The notes below the pieces were generated by a model that ran no database searches, had not been told where the DNA came from, and was given only the letters and a program-made list of their open reading frames with translations. 15,284 nucleotides of DNA from Burkholderiaceae bacterium (GTDB lineage Bacteria > Pseudomonadota > Gammaproteobacteria > Burkholderiales > Burkholderiaceae), in NCBI GenBank assembly GCA_017998575.1, contig JAGOCV010000061.1, forward strand, positions 1 to 15,284, written 5' to 3'. This document shows, piece after piece, positions 6,335 to 13,634 of the stretch. Numbering within the stretch: the stretch's first letter is position 1; every line of letters starts with the position of its first letter. The position numbers and the translations under genes were made by a program.

Positions 6335-6882
6335 AGCATGTCGGTCAGCAGCGCGCGGCCTTCGGGCCAGTCGCCCAGGCCGGAATCGGCGTTCAGGTGG
6401 CCGCGCGGCCCCAGGCTCAGCAGCTCGGCGCCCCATGCCGCGGCCAGCGGGCCGGCGGTGTCGAGGCCGCCATAGGGGTCGTCGGTGCTGGCGACCACGC
6501 GGGTGCGGAACGGCAGGCGCTGGCGCGCGATGGGCGCCCAGCCCGGCAACATGCCGCGCAAATCCTCGCGTTCGACGTCGGGCACGGCCACCAGCAATGC
6601 CGCCCGCACCCGATCGGTGTGGCGCGAATGCGCGGCCCAAGCCGCCACGAGGATGCAGCCCAGGCTGTGGGCGGTCAGCGCCACCGGGCCGGGCGCGGAA
6701 AGGATCACGTCTTCGAGCCGCGCGCTCCAGTCGCCGCGCAGCGGGCGCATCCAGTCGTGCTGGTCCACGCGCAGGTCGCCGTGCTGCTGTTCCCACAGCG
6801 TCTGCCAGTGGCCGGGGCCGGAGTTCTGCCAGCCGGGCAGCAGCAGGAGGGTGGTCGGGCCGTGTTCCACGTGAAACGTCAC
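6331..6882 (-). CDS. Alpha/beta hydrolase, RBBP9/YdeN type
   Basis: A 183-residue serine hydrolase of the RBBP9/YdeN type (PF06821-like). LLLLPGWQNSGPGHWQTLWE (12-31) is the characteristic opening. The nucleophile elbow is AHSLGC with Ser73, the likely acid is Asp135 in TDDPYGG, and the likely base is His162 in RGHLNADSGLGDWPEG (160-175). All three triad positions are present, so activity is expected; the substrate is unknown. No ATG fits; I chose GTG at 6882, whose bases overlap the parA stop in GTGA, implying translational coupling. A second GTG at 6870 is possible. The codons for residues 2-7 contain a parS site. It sits between parA and parB, yet no partition role is known for this family. 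Confidence 0.88.
   Translation of the reverse strand: MTFHVEHGPTTLLLLPGWQNSGPGHWQTLWEQQHGDLRVDQHDWMRPLRGDWSARLEDVILSAPGPVALTAHSLGCILVAAWAAHSRHTDRVRAALLVAVPDVEREDLRGMLPGWAPIARQRLPFRTRVVASTDDPYGGLDTAGPLAAAWGAELLSLGPRGHLNADSGLGDWPEGRALLTDML
6863..6878. promoter_or_regulatory. parS: parS site 1
   Basis: TGTTCCACGTGAAACG matches the bacterial chromosomal parS consensus (TGTTNCACGTGAAACA) at every position except the last. It spans the first codons of the hydrolase gene, directly after the parA stop. ParB should load here. Being beside parA/parB it could also serve in autoregulation of the operon. Confidence 0.88.
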
Positions 6883-7649
6883 AGGGTCTTGATGCGCTCG
6901 ACCATCTCGTTCGCGAATTCGACGAAAGCATGGCTGCCGCGAGCCGACGGATCGAACACCACGCCGGGCAGGCCATAGCTGGGGGCTTCGGCCAGGCGCA
7001 CGTTGCGCGGGATGACGGTGTTGAAGACCTTGTCGCCGAAGTGCGACTTGAGCTGCTCGCTCACCTGCTGCTGCAGCGTGATGCGCGGATCGAACATCAC
7101 GCGCAGCAGGCCGATGATCTGCAGGTCGCGGTTGAGGTTGGCGTGCACCTGCTTGATGGTGTTGACCAGGTCGGACAGGCCTTCGAGCGCGAAGTATTCG
7201 CACTGCATGGGCACGATCACCCCGTGCGCGGCGCACAGGCCGTTGAGCGTGAGCATCGACAGCGACGGCGGGCAGTCGATCAGCACGAAGTCGTACTCGG
7301 CATCCACCACGGCCAACGCGTCGCGCAGGCGCTTGTCCCGGTTGTCCAGCGAGACCAGCTCGACCTCGGCCCCGGCCAGTTCGCGGTTGGCGCCGATGAC
7401 GTCGTAGCCGCATTTGTCGCTGCGCACGCGCGCCTCGGCGATGGTGGCGCTCTCCAGCAGCACGTCGTAGACGGTGTGCTCCAGCTTGCGCTTGTCCACA
7501 TTCGAGCCCATGGTGGCGTTGCCCTGCGGATCCAGGTCGACCATCAGCACGCGCTGGCCCACCTTGGCCAGGCCGGCCGCCAGGTTGACCGTGGTGGTGG
7601 TCTTGCCCACCCCGCCCTTCTGGTTGGCCACGCAGAAAATCTTTGCCAT
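6879..7649 (-). CDS. parA: Chromosome partitioning ATPase ParA/Soj
   Basis: A 256-residue ParA/Soj-type ATPase that moves ParB-parS complexes along the nucleoid. The deviant Walker A is NQKGGVGKTTTTVNLAAGLA (9-28), with signature Lys11 and Lys16. The A' region is VLMVDLDPQGNATMG (34-48), and the Walker B region is YDFVLIDCPPSLSMLTLNGL (about 119-138). There is no N-terminal helix-turn-helix extension, as expected for chromosomal type Ib proteins rather than P1-plasmid ParA. Start ATG with a purine-rich GAAGAAGAG about ten bases upstream. It follows the LysE-type gene by 51 bases and overlaps the hydrolase start, so mnmG-to-parB co-transcription is possible. Confidence 0.97.
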   Translation of the reverse strand: MAKIFCVANQKGGVGKTTTTVNLAAGLAKVGQRVLMVDLDPQGNATMGSNVDKRKLEHTVYDVLLESATIAEARVRSDKCGYDVIGANRELAGAEVELVSLDNRDKRLRDALAVVDAEYDFVLIDCPPSLSMLTLNGLCAAHGVIVPMQCEYFALEGLSDLVNTIKQVHANLNRDLQIIGLLRVMFDPRITLQQQVSEQLKSHFGDKVFNTVIPRNVRLAEAPSYGLPGVVFDPSARGSHAFVEFANEMVERIKTL

Positions 7650-7700
7650 GCGGTCGTCGCTCTTCTTCGTTGCTTTTGTCGTTGCCGTCGTCGTCGGGGG

Positions 7701-8315
7701 TCAGCGGCCGAGCGCCAGCTTGAGGCCGAAGCCCACCAGGAACACGCCCGCCGTCTTCTCCAGTACGCGGCCCACACGCGGGCTGGCGCGCAGGCGCTCG
7801 GCCAGGAAGTGGGTCAGCAGCACGGCGGCGAGGCCATAGAGGAAGGTCAGACAGGCGATGGTGACCGCCATGGCGCCGAAAGTGGGCAGGCCCTGGTGGC
7901 GCGCCGGATCGACGAACAGCGGAAAGAAGGCCATGTAGAAAACGATGGCCTTGGGGTTGAGCAGCGTGATGGTGAAGGCCTGGCGCAGATAGTGGCGAGG
8001 CTGGATTTTCAGCACCGGCGCATCGCCAGGCTTGGCCAGCAGCATGCGCAGGCCAAGCCACCCCAGATAGGCCGCGCCCAGCCACTGCACCGCATGGAAG
8101 ACCGTGGGATAAGCCGCCAGCAGTGCGGCCACACCGGCCACCGCCAGCCACAGCAGCACCTGGTCACCCAGGATCACGCCGAAGGTGGCGGCCAGGCCAC
8201 CCCGCAGGCCACCCTTGCCGGTGGCGGTGATGAGCATGAGATTGCCGGGCCCGGGGATCAACAGGAAAACGATGATGGCGACAACGAATGCGCCATAGTC
8301 AGCAACGCCAAACAT
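7701..8315 (-). CDS. LysE/RhtB-family amino-acid exporter
   Basis: A 204-residue inner-membrane protein of the LysE/RhtB family, which exports amino acids or related metabolites by proton exchange. The family's opening is clear: a first helix (about 8-20) running into IPGPGNLMLITATGKGG (20-36). About six membrane segments can be read (8-28, 40-64, 70-92, 112-134, 146-170, 180-202), with the LLNPKAIVFYMAFFPLF loop-helix motif (near 119-135) that is typical of RhtB members. Length is standard. The ATG at 8315 has AGGA roughly nine bases upstream. It sits between rsmG and parA on the same strand with 82- and 51-base gaps. The substrate cannot be told from sequence, and the link with chromosome partition is probably only positional. 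Confidence 0.93.
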   Translation of the reverse strand: MFGVADYGAFVVAIIVFLLIPGPGNLMLITATGKGGLRGGLAATFGVILGDQVLLWLAVAGVAALLAAYPTVFHAVQWLGAAYLGWLGLRMLLAKPGDAPVLKIQPRHYLRQAFTITLLNPKAIVFYMAFFPLFVDPARHQGLPTFGAMAVTIACLTFLYGLAAVLLTHFLAERLRASPRVGRVLEKTAGVFLVGFGLKLALGR

Positions 8316-8397
8316 GGGGGATTTCCTGCGGGAGACGGGAGGCCGAGTTTACGTGATGCAGCCCGCCCCGCCGCGGCGAATCGCGCCTGGCCGCCGA

Positions 8398-9069
8398 TCA
8401 GCCCGCAGCGGGGCGCAGCCAGACGATGCAGCGCTGCGCGTCGAGGCCCGGCACGTCGATCTGTTCCACGTGAAACACAGCCACGTCAGGCGGCAAGGCG
8501 GCCACTTCGGCATCCGGCTGGCGGCCCTTCAAGGCCATCCACACGCCGCCCGGCTTCAATGCGGCACGCGACCACGTGGTGAAGTCCACCAGCGAAGCAA
8601 AAGCGCGCGACACCACCACATCCCAGCCGGTGTCGAGTGATTCCACGCGCGCATGCACGCCGCGCAGGTTGGGCAGCTTCAGCTCCAGTGCCGCCTGCTG
8701 GATAAAGGTCGCCTTCTTGGCCACCGTGTCCACGCAGCTCACCTGCAGATCCGGGCAGCAGATGGCGATGACGACGCCAGGCAGGCCGGCACCTGACCCC
8801 ACATCCAGCACCGTCGGCCGTGCCCCTGCCCTGCCCGCCTCCTGCAGCGCGGCGACTTCGCGGCGCAACGGCGCGATCACGGCCAGGCTGTCGAGCAGAT
8901 GGTGCGTGAGCATCTCGGCCGGGTCGCGCACGGCCGTGAGGTTGTAGACGCGCGTCCACTTGGCGATGAGCTGCAGGTAGGCCAGCAGCTGGTCCTGCCG
9001 GGCGGCGTCGAGTTCGAGGCCGAGGGCGTCCAGGCCGGCGCGCAGCGAATCGGAGAGCGATGACGACAT
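8398..9069 (-). CDS. rsmG: 16S rRNA (guanine-N7)-methyltransferase RsmG
   Basis: A 223-residue RsmG (GidB), which methylates N7 of G527 in 16S rRNA using S-adenosylmethionine. Family motifs: WTRVYNLTAVRDPAEMLTHHLLDSL (38-62), the SAM-binding VLDVGSGAGLPGVVIAI (87-103), VDTVAKKATFIQQAALEL (113-130) and VVVSRAFASLVDF (151-163). A conserved LKPGG turn (171-175) follows. The start ATG is 14 bases after the mnmG stop, with CAGG six bases upstream; mnmG-rsmG is a classical pair. The C-terminal codons for residues 198-203 (VFHVEQ) are a perfect parS site, in a poorly conserved tail where that peptide is probably tolerated. Loss of this enzyme gives low-level streptomycin resistance in several bacteria. 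Confidence 0.96.
   Translation of the reverse strand: MSSSLSDSLRAGLDALGLELDAARQDQLLAYLQLIAKWTRVYNLTAVRDPAEMLTHHLLDSLAVIAPLRREVAALQEAGRAGARPTVLDVGSGAGLPGVVIAICCPDLQVSCVDTVAKKATFIQQAALELKLPNLRGVHARVESLDTGWDVVVSRAFASLVDFTTWSRAALKPGGVWMALKGRQPDAEVAALPPDVAVFHVEQIDVPGLDAQRCIVWLRPAAG
8462..8477. promoter_or_regulatory. parS: parS site 2
   Basis: TGTTCCACGTGAAACA is a full match to the chromosomal parS consensus, within the 3' part of rsmG. On the coding strand it is read as codons for Val-Phe-His-Val-Glu-Gln. It lies 1,599 bases from site 1, counted from start to start. Confidence 0.95.
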
Positions 9070-9083
9070 GGGCGGGCCTGGTC

Positions 9084-11066
9084 TCAGGCCGGCTGGCGCT
9101 CGGGCGCCGCCTCATCGGCAAAGCCCCGGAACCCGCCCTTCTTCAGGTGGATCATCAGCAGCGAGATGGCTGCCGGCGTCACCCCCGAGATGCGCGAGGC
9201 CAGGCCCAGCGTCTCGGGCCGATGCTTGCTGAGTTTCTGGCGCACCTCGAAGCTCAGGGCCGCCACCTGCATGTAGTCCAGCTCGGCGGGCAGGCGAAGG
9301 CTTTCGAAGCGGGCGGCGCGCTCCACCTCGTCGCGCTGGCGCTCGATGTAGCCCGAGTACTTGGCGGCGATCTCGACCTGCTCGATCACGGCGGCCACGG
9401 CTTCGCCTTCGGGTGTTCCACGTGAAACAGCGGCCAGGTCGGCATTGGCGTGGCGGCCGCCGTCCAGCGTCATCAGCGACTGATAGCTCACCTCGGGCCG
9501 GCGCAGCAGGTCGGCCAGGTTGTATTCGTGTTCGATGGGTTTGCCAAGCACGCGCACCGCCTCGTCGGCCGGAAGGTTGCGCGGATTCACCCAGGTGGAT
9601 TTGAGCCGTTCTGTTTCACGTGAAACAGCATCGCGCTTGCGGTTGAACGCCATCCAGCGCTCATCGTCCACCAGGCCCATGCGGCGGCCGTCTTCGGTCA
9701 GGCGCATGTCGGCGTTGTCTTCGCGCAGCTGCAGCCGGAACTCGGCCCGGCTGGTGAACATGCGGTAGGGCTCGGTCACGCCCTTGGTGATGAGGTCGTC
9801 CACCAGCACGCCCAGGTAGGCCTGATCGCGGCGCGGCAGCCAGGGCGACTCGCCGCGCACCTGCAGCGCGGCGTTGAGGCCGGCGAACAGACCCTGGGCC
9901 GCCGCCTCTTCATAGCCGGTCGTGCCGTTGATCTGCCCGGCGAAGAACAGCCCGCCGATCTGCTTCGTCTCGAAGCTGGCCTTGAGCGAGCGCGGGTCGA
10001 AGTAGTCGTATTCGATGGCGTAGCCGGGCCGCAGGATGTGCGCGTTTTCCAGTCCGGGCATGGAGCGCACCAGGGCGTACTGGATGTCGAACGGCAGGCT
10101 GGTGGAGATGCCGTTGGGATAGAACTCGTGCGTCGTGAGCCCCTCGGGCTCCAGGAAGATCTGGTGGCTGTCCTTGTCGGCGAAGCGGTTGATCTTGTCC
10201 TCGACGCTCGGGCAGTAGCGCGGGCCCACGCCTTCGATCTTGCCGGTGAACATGGGGCTGCGGTCGAACCCCGAGCGGATGATCTCGTGCGTGCGTTCGT
10301 TGGTGTGCGTGATCCAGCACGGCATCTGCGCCGGATGCATGTCGGCGCGGCCCATGAAGCTGAACACCGGCATGCGATCCGGGTTGTCGCCCCCCGGCAT
10401 GCCGTCGCCCGGCTGCTCGGTGCACCTGGAGAAATCGATGGTGCGCCCGTCCAGGCGCGGCGGCGTGCCGGTCTTCAGCCGCCCCTGCGGCAGCTTGAGC
10501 TCTTTCAGGCGTGCCGACAGCGACACCGCCGGCGGGTCGCCCGCGCGACCGGCGGCGTAGTTGTCCAGCCCCACGTGGATCTTGCCGTCGAGGAAGGTGC
10601 CCGCCGTCAGCACCACGGCGCGCGCCCGGAAGGCAATGCCCACCTGCGTCACGGCGCCCACCACGCGATCGCCCTCCAACATCAGGTCGTCCACGGCCTG
10701 CTGGAACAGCCACAGGTTGGGCTGGTTCTCCAGGCGGCGGCGGATCGCGGCCTTGTAGAGGATGCGGTCGGCCTGCGCGCGCGTGGCACGCACGGCCGGG
10801 CCCTTGCTCGAATTGAGCGTGCGGAACTGGATGCCGCCTTCGTCGGTGGCGATGGCCATGGCACCGCCCAACGCATCCACCTCCTTCACGAGGTGCCCCT
10901 TGCCGATGCCGCCGATGGACGGGTTGCAGCTCATCTGCCCCAGCGTCTCGATGTTGTGGGTGAGCAGCACGGTCTTGCAGCCCATGCGCGCCGCGGCCAG
11001 CGCGGCCTCGGTACCGGCATGGCCGCCGCCGACGACGATCACGTCGAATTCTTCAGGGTAGATCAT
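9084..11066 (-). CDS. mnmG: tRNA uridine modification enzyme MnmG
   Basis: A 660-residue MnmG (GidA), the FAD subunit that with MnmE installs carboxymethylaminomethyl on the wobble uridine of certain tRNAs. Near the N-terminus are the dinucleotide-binding [15 protein letters not shown] (11-25) and [22 protein letters not shown] (47-68) with the catalytic-region Cys47. [20 protein letters not shown] follows (about 84-103), and [17 protein letters not shown] further on carries the second conserved Cys. I start at ATG 11066 since [15 protein letters not shown] is the usual beginning; the open frame 28 codons upstream is not protein-like. Two parS sites are embedded in the C-terminal half. First gene of the block; divergent from the FMN-reductase gene. 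Confidence 0.97.
   Translation of the reverse strand: MIYPEEFDVIVVGGGHAGTEAALAAARMGCKTVLLTHNIETLGQMSCNPSIGGIGKGHLVKEVDALGGAMAIATDEGGIQFRTLNSSKGPAVRATRAQADRILYKAAIRRRLENQPNLWLFQQAVDDLMLEGDRVVGAVTQVGIAFRARAVVLTAGTFLDGKIHVGLDNYAAGRAGDPPAVSLSARLKELKLPQGRLKTGTPPRLDGRTIDFSRCTEQPGDGMPGGDNPDRMPVFSFMGRADMHPAQMPCWITHTNERTHEIIRSGFDRSPMFTGKIEGVGPRYCPSVEDKINRFADKDSHQIFLEPEGLTTHEFYPNGISTSLPFDIQYALVRSMPGLENAHILRPGYAIEYDYFDPRSLKASFETKQIGGLFFAGQINGTTGYEEAAAQGLFAGLNAALQVRGESPWLPRRDQAYLGVLVDDLITKGVTEPYRMFTSRAEFRLQLREDNADMRLTEDGRRMGLVDDERWMAFNRKRDAVSRETERLKSTWVNPRNLPADEAVRVLGKPIEHEYNLADLLRRPEVSYQSLMTLDGGRHANADLAAVSRGTPEGEAVAAVIEQVEIAAKYSGYIERQRDEVERAARFESLRLPAELDYMQVAALSFEVRQKLSKHRPETLGLASRISGVTPAAISLLMIHLKKGGFRGFADEAAPERQPA
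9414..9429. promoter_or_regulatory. parS: parS site 3
   Basis: TGTTCCACGTGAAACA, a full consensus match, inside mnmG. The coding strand reads it as part of Ala-Val-Ser-Arg-Gly-Thr, in a reading frame different from sites 1 and 2. It begins 198 bases from site 4 and 952 bases from site 2. Confidence 0.95.
9612..9627. promoter_or_regulatory. parS: parS site 4, perfect palindrome
   Basis: TGTTTCACGTGAAACA is the fully palindromic parS and the most canonical of the four. It lies inside mnmG, read on the coding strand as part of Ala-Val-Ser-Arg-Glu-Thr. Confidence 0.97.
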
Positions 11067-11144
11067 GGGTCTGCTCTCGACCGGCGCTGTTGCCCACGGC
11101 GCACCGGCCGCGGCTGAAAAGACGAGGCCCGCCGCACACGCCGT

Positions 11145-11173
11145 GCGCATCGGCGGCCGGCTGGCCGATGCGC
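11145..11173. repeat. Hairpin in the mnmG leader
   Basis: GCGCATCGGC (11145-11154) and GCCGATGCGC (11164-11173) form a perfect 10-bp stem with a 9-base loop, about 80 bases upstream of the mnmG ATG and between that ATG and the candidate -10 at 11202-11207. It would be in the 5' leader of an mnmG transcript made from that promoter. Confidence 0.45.
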
Positions 11174-11201
11174 GCGTGGACCACGGGCTGGGGAAGCGCG
11201 C

Positions 11202-11207
11202 ATTTTA
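11202..11207 (-). promoter_or_regulatory. Candidate -10 element for the mnmG block
   Basis: The only A/T-rich stretch in the mnmG upstream region reads TAAAAT on the minus strand, close to the sigma-70 TATAAT. No convincing -35 is visible at 16-18 bases. If used, the leader before mnmG would be roughly 130 bases and include the hairpin at 11145-11173. Confidence 0.3.
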
Positions 11208-11265
11208 CCGGCGCACCCTGCAGCATGCAGGCTTCCTGCGCGATGCCTGTGGTGCAATCGCGGCC

Positions 11266-11844
11266 ATGAAACTCCTCGTCTTCGCGGGCAGCACCCGCCA
11301 GCACTCCTTCAACCGGCGCCTGGCGAACGCCACGGCCGACCTGGCCCGCCAGGCCGGCGCCGAGGTCACGCACCTCGAACTGGGCAGCTACGACATCCCC
11401 ATGTACAACGCCGACCTCGAAGCCGGCGGCACGCCTCCCGACGTGCTGCGCCTCAAGCAGGTGATGGCCCAGCACCCGGCGTGGATCGTCTGCACGCCTG
11501 AATACAACGCCAGCTACCCCGCCCTGCTCAAGAACACGCTTGACTGGGTGTCGAGCCCCGTCAAGGGCGACCCGGTGTGGTCCGACGGCATGCGCTCCTC
11601 GCGCGGCAAGGTGGTGGGCGTGCTGTCGGCCTCGCCCGGCGCGCTGGGGGGACTGCGCTCCCAGAGCCACCTGGCGCCGCTGCTGGTCAACCTGCAATGC
11701 TGGCTGGCGCCGCGCAATTTCGCACTCGGCCGCGCGGGCGAGGCCTTCACCGCCGATGGCGCGCTGGCCGACGAAAGCGCGCGCCGCAATGTGCAGGCTG
11801 TCATCGACCAGGTGCTGTGGGCGGCCGGCCGGCTGACCACGTGA
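11266..11844 (+). CDS. NADPH-dependent FMN reductase-family protein
   Basis: A 192-residue flavodoxin-fold reductase of the NADPH-dependent FMN reductase family (PF03358). The flavin phosphate loop is FAGSTRQHSFNRRL (6-19). CTPEYNASYPALLKNTLDWVS (76-96) and GVLSASPGALGGLRSQ (118-133) are the other two signatures that surround the isoalloxazine ring. Such enzymes reduce FMN, quinones, azo dyes or metal ions; the natural substrate here cannot be read. Length is normal. ATG at 11266 is the obvious start because the first strand MKLLVFAGS follows at once; the upstream binding site is weak. Divergent from mnmG across 199 bases and followed 16 bases later by the YkgJ-like gene, so the two may be co-transcribed. 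Confidence 0.93.
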   Translation: MKLLVFAGSTRQHSFNRRLANATADLARQAGAEVTHLELGSYDIPMYNADLEAGGTPPDVLRLKQVMAQHPAWIVCTPEYNASYPALLKNTLDWVSSPVKGDPVWSDGMRSSRGKVVGVLSASPGALGGLRSQSHLAPLLVNLQCWLAPRNFALGRAGEAFTADGALADESARRNVQAVIDQVLWAAGRLTT

Positions 11845-11860
11845 ATGATTGGCAGTGAGC

Positions 11861-12124
11861 ATGCACTGTCGTGAAGGATGCGGTGCCTGCTGCATTGCAC
11901 CGTCCATCTCCAGCACGATTCCGGGCATGCCCCAAGGCAAGCCTGCCGGCGTGCCCTGCATCCAGCTGGACGACGACAGGCGCTGCCGCATCTTCGGCCA
12001 GCCGGACCGGCCGGCCGTGTGCTCGGGCTTGCAGCCGTCAGCCGAAATGTGCGGCCCGCCAGGCGACGGGCGGCATGCGATGCAATGGCTTGCCCGACTG
12101 GAGCGTCAGACGGCCCCGGTGTGA
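11861..12124 (+). CDS. YkgJ-family cysteine-cluster protein
   Basis: An 87-residue protein with eight cysteines at 3, 7, 10, 11, 33, 42, 54 and 64, opening [16 protein letters not shown]. This spacing is that of the YkgJ/UPF0153 cysteine-cluster family, thought to bind zinc or an iron-sulfur cluster; the biochemical role is not established. [14 protein letters not shown] (41-54) is the second recognisable block. I start at ATG 11861 so that the first Cys is at position 3; TTG at 11849 and GTG at 11855 are in frame but would only add four or two residues. The gene is 16 bases after the FMN-reductase gene and converges with the transglutaminase gene, whose stop is just 16 bases away. Confidence 0.87.
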   Translation: MHCREGCGACCIAPSISSTIPGMPQGKPAGVPCIQLDDDRRCRIFGQPDRPAVCSGLQPSAEMCGPPGDGRHAMQWLARLERQTAPV

Positions 12125-12140
12125 ACTGGGTCGGTGAGGC

Positions 12141-13004
12141 TCAGGCCATCAAGGCGACGCGACGGGTCGGCGGCCTGGGCTGCGATGCGGCGCCCAGCCG
12201 GTGGCGCGGACGCGGCGCTTCGTACTCGCGCACGGTGATCGCCTTCTCGCGCATGGTCACCGGGCCGAACAGCGTGCAGAAGGCCACGTCCTTGGCGTCG
12301 CGCCCGGTGCCCACCTGCACCACCCGCTCCACCGGCGCCATGCGCGTCGGATCGAAGCGCACCCAGCGGCCGCCCAGCCAGGCCTCGAAGAGGGCGTGGA
12401 AATCCTGCGGCGGCTCGTCGAACCACACATAGCCCACCACCAGCCGCGCCGGGATGTTGAGCGCGCGGCAGAACGTCACACCCAGATGCGCGAAGTCGCG
12501 GCACACGCCGGCACGCTGCACGAACACCTGCTGTGCGGTGGTCGTCGAATCGGTGCTGCCCGGCTCATAGACGATGCTGTCGTGGATCCAGTCCGAAATC
12601 GCCTGCACACGCGCCAGGCCGGGCTTGTGGTTGCAGAAAAGCTGTTGGGCCGCGCGCGCCATCACGTCTGATTCGCAGTAGCGCGTGGGCAGCAGATATG
12701 GCATCACCTCGTCGGGCAGCGCGCTGATCGGCATCTCGGCCAGCCGGCGCGGTTGCGGCGCGGGAACGCGCTCCACCTCGGCGCGGTAGTGCACATGCAC
12801 CTCGCCCGGCTCGGCATCGAAGCGCAGAAAGCGGTTGCCGGACACCGAATCCGTGAAATGGCGCAGCTCGCCCGCGCCTTCGATGTTCAGCGACTCGCCT
12901 GCCAGCCGCTGGCCGGCCGCGTGGGCGACCTCCAGATGAAAACAGAAATGCGCCGGTCCCGTGACCTGGTAGGACAGGCGCGTGTCGATGGCCGACCAGA
13001 GCAC
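12141..13004 (-). CDS. Transglutaminase-like cysteine protease/amidase
   Basis: A 287-residue protein of the bacterial transglutaminase-like family. The N-terminal 80 residues form the beta-rich domain that often precedes the catalytic part (LSYQVTGPAHFCFHLEV at 10-26). The catalytic core shows AGVCRDFAHLGVTFCRALNIPARLVVGY (165-192) with Cys168, FHALFEAWLGGRWVRFDPT (202-220) with His203 and Asp218, which make a complete triad. No signal peptide is seen, so a cytoplasmic place is expected. Members probably cleave or modify peptide bonds; the substrate is unknown. Start is GTG at 13004, four bases after the stop of the preceding gene with GGTGA just upstream, which implies coupling. The C-terminal 30 residues are Arg/Pro-rich and unassigned. 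Confidence 0.9.
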   Translation of the reverse strand: MLWSAIDTRLSYQVTGPAHFCFHLEVAHAAGQRLAGESLNIEGAGELRHFTDSVSGNRFLRFDAEPGEVHVHYRAEVERVPAPQPRRLAEMPISALPDEVMPYLLPTRYCESDVMARAAQQLFCNHKPGLARVQAISDWIHDSIVYEPGSTDSTTTAQQVFVQRAGVCRDFAHLGVTFCRALNIPARLVVGYVWFDEPPQDFHALFEAWLGGRWVRFDPTRMAPVERVVQVGTGRDAKDVAFCTLFGPVTMREKAITVREYEAPRPRHRLGAASQPRPPTRRVALMA

Positions 13005-13008
13005 CGCG

Positions 13009-13278
13009 TCACCCGGCGATGGCCAGAGGCTGGAGGCGGGTCAGTTGCGCCAGCGCGCCCGGACGCGGCGGCGACATCAGCCGGCGCGCCTCGCGCACCA
13101 CGGCACGCTTGCCATGGGCCAGCGGCAGATCCCAGTGGGTCTGCGTGACGCGCAGGATGCGGCGCACCTGATAGAGCGGGCTGTTCATGAGGCTCTGCAG
13201 GTCGGCATGCTCGGGCATCAGCGGAATACGCACGGGCAATGCGGCCGCACGGGTGCGGGGATGACGCGTGCGGGTCAT
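13009..13278 (-). CDS. Small hypothetical protein
   Basis: An 89-residue basic protein that I do not recognise. Its ATG overlaps the stop of the DUF1328 gene (TGATG) and its own stop is four bases before the transglutaminase GTG, so it fills the gap in a tightly packed three-gene string, which is the best evidence that it is real. The N-terminal 20 residues are Arg-rich and could be spurious; an in-frame ATG at 13218 would give a 69-residue form beginning MPEHADLQSLMNSPLYQVRRIL. No signal peptide, membrane segment or motif is visible. The segment HADLQSLMNSPLYQVRRILR looks amphipathic. Confidence 0.5.
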   Translation of the reverse strand: MTRTRHPRTRAAALPVRIPLMPEHADLQSLMNSPLYQVRRILRVTQTHWDLPLAHGKRAVVREARRLMSPPRPGALAQLTRLQPLAIAG

Positions 13279-13463
13279 CAGTCCAGCGCCTTGCGCACCG
13301 CGCCCACGCCCAGCGCGGCCAGCACGAGGAACACGACGGCGAGGATCAGGAACAGACCGAACAAGATCTTGGCGATACCGGCGGCGCCGGCGGCAATGCC
13401 GCCGAAGCCCAGTGCGCCGGCGACCAGCGAGATCAGCGCGAAGATGATGGCGTACTTCAACAT
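13278..13463 (-). CDS. DUF1328/YtjA-family small membrane protein
   Basis: A 61-residue, almost entirely hydrophobic peptide with two membrane helices (about 3-24 and 30-56) joined by a Gly/Ala-rich turn. The pattern [20 protein letters not shown] (5-24) then [19 protein letters not shown] (31-49) is the DUF1328/YtjA family, found in the inner membrane of many proteobacteria; its role is not established, though stress-linked expression is often reported. The ATG has an excellent AGGGAG (13471-13476) seven bases upstream, so strong translation is expected. It heads the short string with the small hypothetical gene (1-base overlap) and the transglutaminase gene. Confidence 0.93.
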   Translation of the reverse strand: MLKYAIIFALISLVAGALGFGGIAAGAAGIAKILFGLFLILAVVFLVLAALGVGAVRKALD

Positions 13464-13601
13464 GATGGGACTCCCTGAAACGGCGCCGCGCGCCGCAATG
13501 GATGGATGTTGAAGATGCTATTGAGCCGGCCAGCCGCCACCCATCGGCACCCGGCGCGGCCCCTCGTAGGACGCCGCCGCATCGTGAAACGGGCCGCCGC
13601 C

Positions 13602-13619
13602 GGGGCGATCTGGCGCCCC
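13602..13619. terminator. Weak hairpin after the AsmA-like gene
   Basis: GGGGCG (13602-13607) pairs with CGCCCC (13614-13619) around a 6-base loop, 16 bases downstream of the AsmA-like stop codon. Without a T-run, terminator function is a guess. The rest of 13464-13634 shows only the DUF1328 binding site and no other clear feature. Confidence 0.25.
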
Positions 13620-13634
13620 CGTCCGCGGTCGTTC

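Noticed and set aside
5280..8582. A very long uninterrupted plus-strand reading frame opposite parB, the hydrolase, parA and the LysE gene
   Set aside because: It is antisense to four well-recognised genes; its His/Gly/Arg/Ala-rich translation is the usual artefact of high-GC codon use and it has no start site or motif.
8568..8583. CACGTG core within rsmG, considered as a fifth parS
   Set aside because: The arms do not match: the outer bases differ from TGTT and AACA, so only the common six-base core is shared.
10568..10583. CCCACGTGGA in mnmG, considered as parS
   Set aside because: Only the six-base core matches; the flanking arms are unrelated.
11067..11150. 28-codon upstream extension of mnmG
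   Set aside because: MnmG proteins start just before the FAD-binding strand; the extension is not conserved in type and would run through the leader.
11833..11848. CACGTGAA at the end of the FMN-reductase gene, considered as a degenerate parS
   Set aside because: About 10 of 16 positions match, mainly the core; ParB normally needs both arms, so I do not call it.
11053..11991. Minus-strand frame opposite the FMN-reductase gene
   Set aside because: The plus-strand protein has three clear family signatures; the antisense product has none.
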